64,000 nucleotides of DNA from Syngnathus acus (lineage: Eukaryota > Chordata > Actinopteri > Syngnathiformes > Syngnathidae). A program made the translations under genes and the position numbers. The stretch covers positions 749,001 through 813,000 of the forward strand of contig NC_051104.1 in NCBI RefSeq assembly GCF_901709675.1, given 5' to 3'. The stretch's first letter is position 1, and each line of letters opens with the position of its first letter. Positions 13,710 to 25,300 of the stretch are shown here, piece after piece. The notes beneath the pieces were generated by a model that was not told the origin of the DNA, made no database searches, and saw nothing but the letters and a program-made list of their open reading frames with translations.

Positions 13710-13900
13710 CAGTTAGCCTAGCCGCTCTTATACTCTTCGTGTTTGGATTTTCAGAACAAACTGTTTTTGCTGCATAAATTAAACAAGGGAGCTCAACAAA
13801 TAAGATCACAGTTAGCCTAGCCTAGCTGCTCTTAGACTCTTTCTTGTTTGGATTTTCAGAACAAACTGTTTTTGCTGCATAAATTAAACAAGGGAGCTCA
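13710..13900. repeat. tandem duplication, two copies of about 90 bp
   Basis: Copy 1 (13710-13795) and copy 2 (13809-13900) share the same order of words: CAGTTAGCCTAG, then TTTGGATTTTCAGAAC, then CTGCATAAATTAAACAAGG, then GAGCTCA. Copy 2 has a small insertion (an extra CCTAG) and a few substitutions near its 5' end. The last 55 or so bases are identical, so the duplication is recent. No frame is coding. Confidence 0.9.
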
Positions 13901-16900
13901 TGAGTGTGTTTCTATGTATGGTGTGCCCATGTAGCACTGCTCCAAGGGGTTGTCAGTCGAGCTCTCGCGCTCTCAACTCAAAATTCCCCGAAGAGCGCTG
14001 TTGGTTATAGAAGCTTGTCTGTAAATATATCCCATTAATATTTTATTGAACTGTTTTTTTTTCTCTCTCAGTGCACCTTGTTGTTTTCTCCCCATTTGTC
14101 AGAATGGACCATGTACTTTATGCTCATCAACTAGAAAATCCCCCACTTCAATCTCCAGTGTGTAAAATGTTTTCTGCCTGAAGGCACAATTCTCTTGTCA
14201 TTGTTGCACACACGGGGCCTTGTTTGCTTGTTTCGCTGTGATGTAATTGTTTTGCAAAACAAAAGGTCTCGCCATCTATATGGCACCGAAGCTGTTTGGA
14301 CTCACAGTTAGAGCGCTTAAAAGCCTGATTGCTTAGTGAACAAATTAACGACTCTTTAACAGAGGCTGGCGGTAACAGGGGAGTAATTGCTCGAATGGAA
14401 CCAGGCGTACCAGCGGGTCAAATAGGTCTTTTGGGCCGATGGCAGCGGCTGTAAACCGAGACTCCAAGTCTCATTGCACTTAGAAGAGCTCTGGGAAAGG
14501 CTTGTAGTCGTGGTATTTTCTACGGGGAAAAAGCCTGAGTGTTTTTTTTTTTTTTTTTGCTTGCACAGTGGTAATGTTCGCTAATGCTGATGGTTGACTC
14601 TCAGCGGGCGGCCTGGCAATTCTCAGGTGGGCCTTCCAAAAGCACCAGCTGCAGTAAGTGGATGTGAGATTTTTAAAATGCACCACTGCATACAGGCTGC
14701 CGCTTCTGGCGTGACACTACTCGGGTTGCCGAGTGTTTTTGTACGTCGCTGTGTGTCTCTGACAAAGCAGAATGGGGCGGTGGGGTGATGGTCTATCAAA
14801 TCCAGTCAGCTTGAGAAGCGATGGATCCTGTTTATATGCTTCAAGCTGGCACCTCCGGGAGAACAGCAGACGGAAGAGACATGTTCAAATAGGCATTGGG
14901 GACGGTGTAAAACAATATGGGAATAATAGATTCTTGCAGGCAAGGCGGTCCTTAAAGAGCACGCAAACATGACTTCTTCTCGAGTACATGTTTTCAAGCT
15001 TAAAGAATTGCATGTCTTTGCAACAATCCAGTTTGATGGAGGAAAGGGCGAAACTGCCCTAAGATAGGTGTGCCAAGATGTGGCATTATATTTCCTGTCG
15101 AGAAAAATGCTCCAGCCAGACAAAAACGTTGGGGTGAGATCAGAGAATGTGAGGTGAAAAAAAACAGACTGGCTCTAGAAATTTCTCAGTGACGAGGAGA
15201 ACTATAACTTAGATATGCAGTTTTGGAGAGAAAGAGTTTGAGAGAGAGAGAGAGAGAAGGCTATGGATTTTAATCCGTCAGTCAATAAAGGTCAGCGCTC
15301 GAAAAGGGCTTTATTCCCCGGCTTCACATCAAAGTGTAAATCCGCTGATTGCGGGCCCGTGAATGGGTAGACGACAAGGCTCCATTTGTGGTCCGTTTCT
15401 ATGGCGCGCGTTGCAACCATAATACAGGGGAGTTTCTATCCGGGCCGGGGCGCCCCCCCCCCCCGTAGATCAATGGGCCGCATGACCTTTGCATTGTGCT
15501 GCCAGCTTGCCCCGTGATGTCATGCCATCTATCCAGTGCTCCACTTAAAGGGAGGGGGCGAAAGAAAAAGAAAAGTCCCATACCTTCCTCCCACCGGGCA
15601 ACAAAAAGGACGGCATGAAAGGCTGAAAATGTTTCCACCTGAAACGGGACTTTAAACTTGGCCGAGAGAAGGATGCTTCATGACCACGTTGTACCTTATT
15701 GCTGATTGACTATTTTGAGGGTTTGTGAAGTGGACCGCACTAACTTTTTACACCAAGTACCACCTACACTATTTCTGACAACAATAAATGACAGTAATGC
15801 AGAAAGACAACTGTAACAATGTTTGTAAAATGTATAATTTTAGATAGGAGCTAATTTTGCAAAAAATTGGTCTTAATAAATAAATAAATATTAATTAATT
15901 TAATGCTTAAACATCAGTGAATGTTTTTTTATTTATTTGTTTAAATTAAATTAAGCTATTGTTTTCTTTTGTCCTCTCCTGTTTTTGCAGCGTAAGCCCC
16001 GTATCACTTTTTCAGGAGCGTTGTTCGCCATTGATCTATGGCTATTGAAATCAAAACGTGGCGGGCTGTAGAAAAGAGGAGCCCTCTCATTGTTCTCAAG
16101 TGAAAGGTCCTATTTATAGGCAAAGAGAGACGATGGCAGCTGGTAGGTTCTTCCCTCTATAGAAGATAGAGAAGTGTTCACAGAGTTGTGGAGTGCGTTT
16201 GAATGGCAATCTAAAGAGGTAGGCGTGAACCATTTGTTTTGCTATGTTTGTGTTTGCTGTCAACATGTCTGTCTGTGTTGCGAGGCGGCCCCTTTTTACC
16301 ACCCCCCTCCCCGGATGCACCCCGCCCATCCCCTGCCATCAACCCCAAACCAAACTAAGGCGTAATTGTGGCGAAGGACGGGTCACCCCCGAAAGAGAGC
16401 CATCTTTGTCGTGGCGACAGATGTTGTAATTGCTAACTGATGGATCGCTTGTCCGGGACATCATTAGGACTTGGTTGGCCCCCACCGACCCATTGGAGAG
16501 GAGAGAAGGGGTTAAAAGAACGACGGGGTAAAGACGGAGCGGGCTCGGGTGGGGGAATGGATGGAAGACGGGGTCGCATATATCAAGTCTTTTGACTGCG
16601 GCCTTGGGAGGTCAATAATGTGATTGGCCACGCGTCAGAGGAGACACCGTCCGGGATAAAAGAGTCGCCGTCCTCGGCCTCAGTGTGCTGGCATGAAGAA
16701 GTCTCTGAGAAAAAAAAAAACCAGACGGTTTACTTCAAAGGCCTATACTGCCCACTGACGTGCTTGATGAATGGTGTACACATGCACATGTTCCCACAGA
16801 CCTTCACAATATCAAATTGGAACATTCCAAAATGATGGCAAACTTTTAACCAAATTGAAAAGTTTTACCGTGTGAAATAGGAGGAACACAAAAAGTATGA

Positions 16901-18713
16901 GGATTTTTTTTTCAGGGATATACAGGTAATCCAGATGTCTTTCTAAAGAATAAGAGGACAAAAATAGTAATAATTACCAAATAAAATTCAGGTTACCATA
17001 GCAATCGTATTTACTATCTTTGAGAATCGTAGCTAGCATCACGTTTCATCTTTCGATGGAAATACGCTTAAGCATCTAAAAAGGATTGGAAAAAGCAGAG
17101 TGGGGGCACACCAAAGGTCACCACAGCTCAATCTAGTCCCACTTCAGCCAAGATATATTTGTTTATGCATGCCACTGGATGGTGGTATGCCCCGCCCCCA
17201 AATGCACACACCAAAAGCTCCCCAGAGGTCAATTAGGCCAGACAAGGAGCATTCAAACAAAGGGTGCTAGAGGCCTGGAGCGGCGAAGGGAAGCACGTGA
17301 TTAACAGTTATAAAGTACTTTAGTCTGTTAATTAAATTAGTTAATCCTTTGATCAGTAATGCTTTGTTGAGGGGGAGTCTTCTGCCAGTGTCGAACACGG
17401 ACTGCTAATGGGGACATGCTAATGTGTCCTAGCCAAACACTCCAATGCGGCGAAATGACACCGGCGTAGCGATTTCTACTCATTAACCCGGTAAAACTCA
17501 ACCGCGCCACGGCGACTTGACCTCCTGGAAGGACGACCCCGTTTTACTTTTGATTGGATATCCACTCGACAAGAAAAAACGTGTATGGAACAAATACCAC
17601 GGGAGCATTTGAGACGGATTCTGTTTTCTGATCAAACGGCCACGTTTGAATTCAAACGAGTATTTTCATGTGCTGCCAAGACTGTTTCCTTTGTCCCTAC
17701 TGGACACCCCCCCACCCCTTATCTGTCTCATACTCCAGACATTATTTAAATGAGGCCAGCTCCCCGTCACATTTATTTTACAACGTGACTTGAAGTCTTA
17801 ACAATAACACGCGTGTAATCCCGTGTGATGTCGCCTCACGCAGCGTAGACCCTTTTCAGGTGCGGCAACCTTTGAAAATCAAATCTTTTTTTTTTCGTTC
17901 TCTAAAAACAATATATATATATTTTGATAGTCATCATTACGGCCTCCTGTCAGGCAAGTCAGAGCTGCTGGATAGTTGGAGAAAAAGCCTTTGGTTTTTT
18001 GTACCAACGTGTACAAGTGGGATGTAAAGTTGTCCTGGAGGTCCTACTCAAGGGAAAATATTCGAGCATTTACAGTCCAGTTCACCAGAAGCCAGCAGTC
18101 CCATTCCTCGGTTTGTCAAGATTTTCCGTATCGAGGCACGCCGTGATTGATCCGAGTCGTTGCGCAGCTCGGCGGGTCCACGCCCGAGAGAAAGGAGGAG
18201 TTTGCAATCAAACAAACACTCCGCTCGACTGGAGCCAGGGGCTCTTGATTTGTTTACTTGCGTGACGAAAGCGCGTCTCTGATTGCAATCACTCTCGAGC
18301 ATCCGCCGCTTCGTTCGGCCCGGCGAGCTGGTGATGATGCAGATGTGGAAGCGCCTTGTGCTCGTTACGCTTTGAACGCTGATGTAAAGGCGGAGAATTA
18401 GCCGGGGTTAATTAAACGCCATCCCCAACATCCTCGGCAATTGTGGCAACAAAAGAAAGAAGAATGAATCAAATCAAATTAAAGCGACAAGCAGCTCAGT
18501 CAATGTAAAAATAAAGATGAAGAGTGGCTGGAGTGGCACGACTGCATTTCGAGCTAACCGTCGTTTAGCACGGGGGGAGCATTCCGCGCCCACCTGCGCT
18601 ACATGAAAATCTGCAATCTCGAGACACCACAGAAAAAAAAAATGCTTTTACATTACAACTTGGTGTCTTGAGGAAACTAAAAGCAGCCTCTCGGTTGCAC
18701 GGTTCTCCAAATA
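13901..18713. other. intergenic, no gene seen
   Basis: I see no gene. There is a (GA)n stretch at about 15239-15257, a run of T near 14541-14558 and an AT-rich patch at 15870-15960. The segment 17315-17355 combines TTAATTAAATTAG homeodomain-type sites with CTTTGATC, a TCF/LEF-type word. An X-box-like word lies at 16992-17005 (see findings). Confidence 0.65.
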
Positions 18714-19385
18714 CAGTCAAACCTCAGTTTTCGACCACAATCCGTTCCAGAAGGCGGTTCGAGAAGTGAATCGGTCGAATTCTGAATCTATTTTTCTCAT
18801 TACAAATAATGGAAAAAAATTTAATCCGTTCCAAGAAAAAAAAAGCCTTTTTTAAGCATTTTTTCATTTGCACATTTTTGTCCGATCGGGCACCGCCGAA
18901 TGCGCAACCGTAGCGCGCCGCCGACCGTGCAACTGCACCGCGTGGTCGCATTATTGTCACAGAGCCGTCGCTGAAATTTAGAAAATATGTTTAAAGTCCT
19001 GATGTACTTTCCAAAATTTAAGTGGACCTCAGTGCGCAGGGAGCTTAATTTGGTCCGATCGCACGACCGCAGCGCGCCAGGCGCTCACTGTCGCATTGCT
19101 TTAAGAGCGTCTTTGTGTTTTAGGATGGCTTTACTGCTCTCACTTGCTTTTTTTGGAGGCATGATTAGGGGTTAATACAATCCTCAAAGTAACGAAAATA
19201 CAATAACGAACGGAGTCAGTTGGCATCTGGGCCGTGCGGTCGGGTTTTCTCGGGTCCTTTCGGCTCATCTCGCGAGGTTCGACCTCCGAATTTTGTTCGA
19301 CAACCGAAGCAAAGAAATCTCGAATTTTTCGTTCGAATTCCGATTTGTTCGAGAACCGGGACGTTCGAAAACTGAGGTTTGACTG
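18714..19385. mobile_element. non-autonomous terminal-inverted-repeat DNA transposon (Tc1/mariner-pogo-like)
   Basis: The ends are inverted repeats: CAGTCAAACCTCAG... at 18714 and ...CTGAGGTTTGACTG ending at 19385, extending about 21 bp exactly and then imperfectly into TTCGA-rich subterminal sequence. The left flank is TA; the right flank is CA, so a TA target duplication has probably lost one base to mutation. The interior is CpG-rich with no transposase frame. The end sequence resembles pogo/Tigger-type elements, but the class is inferred from ends and target only. Confidence 0.75.
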
Positions 19386-22300
19386 CACCAGGCTATGTAT
19401 GATGTTTACTGTCAAACTGTAAAACAGAAAATTCAAAATGTTCAACCAAACCGTATAAGGTCATGAGAAGTCTTCTAGCTTAATGCTAAGGTATTTTGGA
19501 AAATGTCATAGACAGGCTAACAGAAATAGCCGTCATGGTAATTATAAAATGTCGCACTGACGGAAAATGGTGTTGCCATATCCCGCCTCGATTTCTAAAT
19601 ACAGTCACGGAAATGTATTTTATTGCTCAAAGTCCTTGACCCTGAGCGGGACAAAAAAAAAAGATGGCTGCAAAGGCACTTTGCACAATTACACGTGCAT
19701 CTGCTTTGGAAGAAAGACATTTCCTTGCTTTTGACTTCTATTAAACTTAATGACTATGGGAAAATGTAGTTCCCAGGGTGAAGTCAGTTGAGAAGAACTG
19801 TCTTATTAGGTATTAAATGTGCTGTCTGTGAAATTGGATTTAGCATTTTAGAAGCGTCCAACAACAACGTAACGCTTAGCGCCATAACTTGAGGCTATAC
19901 GTTTGAGTTTACAAAGTCCCCCGAGCGTGAAGAATTGCTCCCCTATAATTTCTGCCGCTCTTTGATGGGGATTTACGCTCAAATGGAAATGCATGCGAAA
20001 TGAGCAGCCCTCTGTGGCCCCCACAGCGTGCAAAGATGGCATGCCGCAATAATCTTAAAAAATGTAATTAAACACAGATAAGATTAATACAATCAGGGAG
20101 AGATGATTGAAAGATGCTGTTGTCATGCAGGAGGGTGGCGAGGGCCCCCGGGCCCCCCGAAAAACCAGGCGGCTAGCTGTGGGGAAGGAGGCCCTTTTGC
20201 GCTGGGATTATCCTGGGCCAGGTGGGGGAGCCTCGTGGTTGGAGCATTTAAATTAGCGCCGAGATGACAACCCCCATTAGGAGGGATTAGAGGCCTGCTG
20301 GCAGGCAGAAATGCACTGCAACTGACGGCTTGGGGGGCGCGAGGGTTGGTGGGGCACAAGTCAGTCACTGTTGTCATTTGCCTTATCTCAACGGCACTTG
20401 ATGTACAGGTTCTTGTGGGGCACTACGGGGTTCAAATTGATCATATTGAAACATGAAGTGAATCGTTAACGAATCGTTGCTGAGGTAAACCCTCAGGTAG
20501 GTCCCCGCATCCCTAACAAGCAACCATTTTTTTTCCGACAGCGCTTGTGCTCATTAAGGTCACAGTTGAGCTGGGATGTTAGGTAAGAATTCTCCCGTTG
20601 ACATATGAACAATGACCCTCACGCCACATTTCAAAATGTGGATTATTTGCTTGACAATAATGGAGTGAGTAGCTACTATAAGACGCAGTGGGAGCAAAAT
20701 ATGGCTGAAGGATACTTGAACGCCACTTTATTTGATGCATGGAACACGGTCTAATTTTGGTGGTAGGAATGTTTATACGTGTGTCACGGGCCCAGTTTTA
20801 AGGTAACTATGGTAACGGGGCAGCCTCTATACTCATTACCTCAAGTTCACAAATGAAACGGTCACCGCGGAGAGTTTGTCTGCTTGCCTTGCGGGATTGT
20901 GCAATCGTCAAAAAAAAAAAAAAAAAAAAAGATCTGTGAAGAATTACTGGCTTATTGCCACCTGACAGTGCCACTTTCTGTTTGGGGAGGAAAACAAAAC
21001 AATGAGCAGCAATCTGATTAAAACAATCTCCCCGAGTTCTGATTAACATAAATCTGAATAAGAATAGCCCTGCGTGATCAAATGGTGGTAGGTGGAAGCC
21101 GCCGCACGATATGCTGTCCTCCAGAACCTTCCATGCTAACGCATCGCTCAGGCCGCAAGTGGGGAAAGGAGGGGAGGTGGGGCATCGTCCACGCTTGGCC
21201 GCGTTCTGGCTCGTTGACCGGCACCGCCGCTCGTCGTAAAAATGTCATCTCGCTCGATGGCAGCTTACGAACGAGAAATGTTACCGCCTGCTGGAGTAAA
21301 GTGGGGTACAAACACCATTTTTTAACATCTTAACGTCTTTTTTGTTTTTAATGGGAGACCCAACATGACAAGTCATGTGCGTTCTTATCGTGTGTTTTAA
21401 TTTTAAACTAGCAAACTGGCAATGACAAGACACTTGGGTGAAAAACAATTTAGATAGAAAGGATGAGGGTTCAAACAAGCACCGGTGCAGAATGACGGCT
21501 GGGAGGGGAACTAGGAGATGATAAAAAAAAAAAAGAAAGAAAAAGAAACAGACAGACAACGTCAGATGTCACTCTTTGGTATTTGTACAAAGCTCTGGAG
21601 AGAAGCTTGCCTGGAGCCATCGCGCCTCTTTCGACAAAATCAAGTGAAGCCGGGGCCTTGTACCCCCCCCCACACACACACACCTCCTCCATTCTCTACA
21701 CTGAACTCTCCAGCGGCAACAGGAAATCAAACAATTAGCGGGAGGGAAATAAAAGGTCCCGTTTCGCCCTCGGGCACTTGTAAACACTGTTGCGTTTTTT
21801 TTTTTTTTTTTTAAACGCTGAGTAAACAACGTCCTGAAAAGTTTGTGATTTATGTGACATAGCTCTCAAGTAATAAAAAAAAAAAGTCAAGGCAAATAAT
21901 TCCACATCATTTAGAATTTTGAAGTAACTATATGTCCTCAGCAATTGAAATTTGAAAGGCTTCATGTTGGAGAATAAAATGTCGATCAAAACAGCATATC
22001 TAAATGGTATCAAAATGAGTTATAATTCTTGATCCTTAAAAGTATTTTTTAATAAGAGCATGTCGCAGAGATGTATTGAGACTTGTCTTGAAAATTTAAA
22101 TTGATCTCCTAAAATTTGAAAATTTTTGGACACTTCATCAAATTCTAGGACTTTTAAATTGCGGGATGTAATCTATCTATACCAAGAAATATTTCTCAGT
22201 TCTGATTGGAACATGTTTGTTGCTAAAGTTATATTTGTAAACGTCTAAAAAATGCCAAAGGGAAAGATAAACTAATAATAGACTGGTGAGTCATAGCAAC

Positions 22301-25300
22301 AAAATAAAAATAAAATATAAATATACAAAAAAAAACAAAGAAAAACAGTGGCTTTCAAGCGTTGAACAAAAGAAAACACGAATGTCGCCATATTGCTCTT
22401 TAAGTGGAATTCCTAACTATGGGAGCCCATCACAGCGAGGATGTTTTGTTTACATAGCAAAAGAGAAGAGGGAAATAAAAAAAAGCCAGGCTGAGCTCGA
22501 CGACATTGCGCATGGGACCAACCAGGGCATCCCACTTCTTCAACCCCCCACAATCCAAACCCACCACCACTTTCACCGCCATTTCAATGGAAACATGGAA
22601 GTTAATGTAGACGCAAGAAAACACAAATGCGCTCTCTTTGTAAAACGCAAGTTTCCTTGCTGACAATGTGCAATTCAACAATAGCAAAAATATCGTTAAA
22701 ACTAAACTACACCATCAAATTAAACCACCTGACTGATGTAGCGGCAGTCTAATGAATATGGAATTGTGGAAATTGTGTGAATAGTGAGAACACACTAAAA
22801 TTATTTTTTTTTAAAATGCACCAAAAAAGTTGAAGCTCATTACCTTAAAATAGAATCACTATCCGTTTACATTAGTCAATAAATGATGTCACAATTACAA
22901 TAAATGTTTATAATTTCGGCGATTCTGGTCCACTAGCCGAAAACTGACTAGTTTATTTTTCCCTACCAGTGCCGGTGGAGGTTGTCGAGCTTACAGTAGA
23001 TCAGCGCTAGCTGTGCTGGTGCTCTACTGCCCTCCAATGGTTCCAGGCAGAGCAGATAATGCCAAAAAGGTGCTATTGTTACATTTTGGGAAAATACAAG
23101 TTTCTTGTGTATCTATGTGTCCAATTTTTTGTTTTTTTAATTACTTTTTGCCTTTGATAAAATTTTACTTCAATCAACTATTTTCAAAAAATACAACTTT
23201 AATCTCAATGTATGATTTTAGTATAGAAAATATTTTCTCTCATATAAAGTTTTATTTTCATACAATTAAAACATGACAGTTGCCATATACATACAGCCAG
23301 CTCAGTTGCGTAAATATTGTATAGCAAATTTGAAAAAAAAAAAACTACACCTAAAGGTGCGCACAAAAAGTTGCCTTTAAATGTGCCAAACTTTTCAAGA
23401 CCAATAAATACGGACTTTTTTTTTTTTTTTCCGAGGCCCAGATGGCCGCGTCACAATGGCAGTACGGGGCCGGCAGCTTTGATGGCTGTGAGTGATTGAT
23501 TTCAGGCTTGACTGGCTCTGATAGAGTCCCCTCAGGAGGCGCCTGGCAACCGCGGGCCAGCGCCAGAGGCTCTCGGTGCGGGGGGAAAAGGAGATGGAGC
23601 CAAAAAGTTCCCCTCGCGTGTCCACTGGCTCCATCGGCGTCCCCCCATAGAGGTCCAATACATCTTGGCCGCTTGCAAACCGCTGGAATTGGATGGATTT
23701 TGTCGCCGGCCTCCGTTTTCAATGGCAAAGTGTTTTTAAAGCGGAGTAATTGGTCCTTCAATATGTCACAGCATGTTGCTTGCGACACAAAAACGTGTCT
23801 ATTTTCAAGAATATCCCCCGCTAACATCCTCTTTTTTTCCTTCCATGGTGTAAGTTCAGGTTGAAAAATTGTGATTAATTAGCAAATTCATGCAAAATGA
23901 AGATGTCACCAAATGTTTTCATTTGGTTATCGATAGTTGGCTTCCTTTTGTCACGTTCAAGTGTGTTGAAGCGCTGTAATTTGCTCCGCTAGAAGATATT
24001 GACTGATCGCTGTAATAGAACACAACTGTCATCTCGGTGCGACACTTTAAAGCACTGCCGCTGACTCGTCCAGCCAGGCCGAGGCGGGAGGACACCTCAC
24101 GCTTCCCATCGACGTGTTTTGGCCCGACTGAGTCAGCTCACTTACCCTGCTCCACTGTGACATGATTTGACGATCGATTCGCCGTAAAAGTGAAAAATCT
24201 CACCGTGTGGAGAGACCCAATTTTTTTTTTTTATCATCGTGACCTGCTGGCCATGATTGGATGTGTTGGAAAGTTCTTGCTTGAAAGGATAAATACATGG
24301 CCAGCGTGTTTGGTGGTTTGGTGACTGGCAGATCAAGTCAAGTCTGAGACTGAGTTTGAGACTTGGCATGCGTCCCGACATGGCCGATAAGTGTAACTAT
24401 GCTTGTAGGCATTGTGTTTTTATCACTGATGTTTCTACGGTTACCCACACCAAAAAAAAAAAAGCCATAAATAGAGAAACCCCTGGAAGCAAAAGATTAG
24501 CTCGCAATTATGTTTGTACAGCGAATCGCAGCGGCTAATTGCTTTAAGCAAATAAACACACTGTGATTGGCCGCTGAGGTGGTGTTACTATGGTAATCAT
24601 CCAATTGCGCTGACATTGACATCAGGCAGGTAGCTTTTGCCTTGTTTGAAGAACTAACATCTTAGAAGGCACCGCTCACTTATTCATACTTGTAATTCCT
24701 TTTAATGTGAATTTATTAGAGTACACATTTAGCAATTGTACATATCACATCACATTCACCACTTGAAAGGTAAGTCGCTCGTTAAAATGCAATCAGTGCA
24801 TGTCGGGACCGTATTTGCTTGAAATAGGATCAACAACGGAGAACAATGAGACATCCACCAAGCAAGCATCTCGCGACAAACCCAAAGTCATGTTCGAAAG
24901 ATTCCTGAGACATGACGGCAAAAGTGAATGAGCTGTTGCCCGTACGAACAATTTTCATGTCGGAGGAAGAGGAGGAGGAGGGTATCGTGGTTCGCGCCGC
25001 CTTGGTTGCAGAACTGCTCATAAATCTGCATGGAGACGGAGGGGCGGGCAGCGAGGTGAGTGAGAGGGCAGGGCCCGCTCTACCCGCCTGGGGAGTTTGG
25101 CATGTGCCCTCCGTGGGCCTCCCGCCGACAAGGGGTCAGAGTAAATAAAGGGGGGAGACGTGGGTCGCCACTAGCGACCGCTTAGCATCCCTCCCTTCGC
25201 CCCCAAAGTAACAGGAAGCTCTGACGAGAGGCGACCACGCCTTCGTAGCACCGACCCCAGGCCAAGGTATGCTCACAAACGCATTAGAAATCAGACTTCC

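Noticed and set aside
23351-23827. 158-residue minus-strand frame
   Set aside because: It has no domain, no splice context and low-complexity Lys runs, and overlaps frames of similar length on the other strand. It is better explained by CpG-rich noncoding sequence.
24912-25053. Possible first exon (MTAKVNELLPV...) followed by a GTGAGT donor
   Set aside because: An acidic run from a GAGGAG repeat and a chance donor; no downstream exon could be linked.
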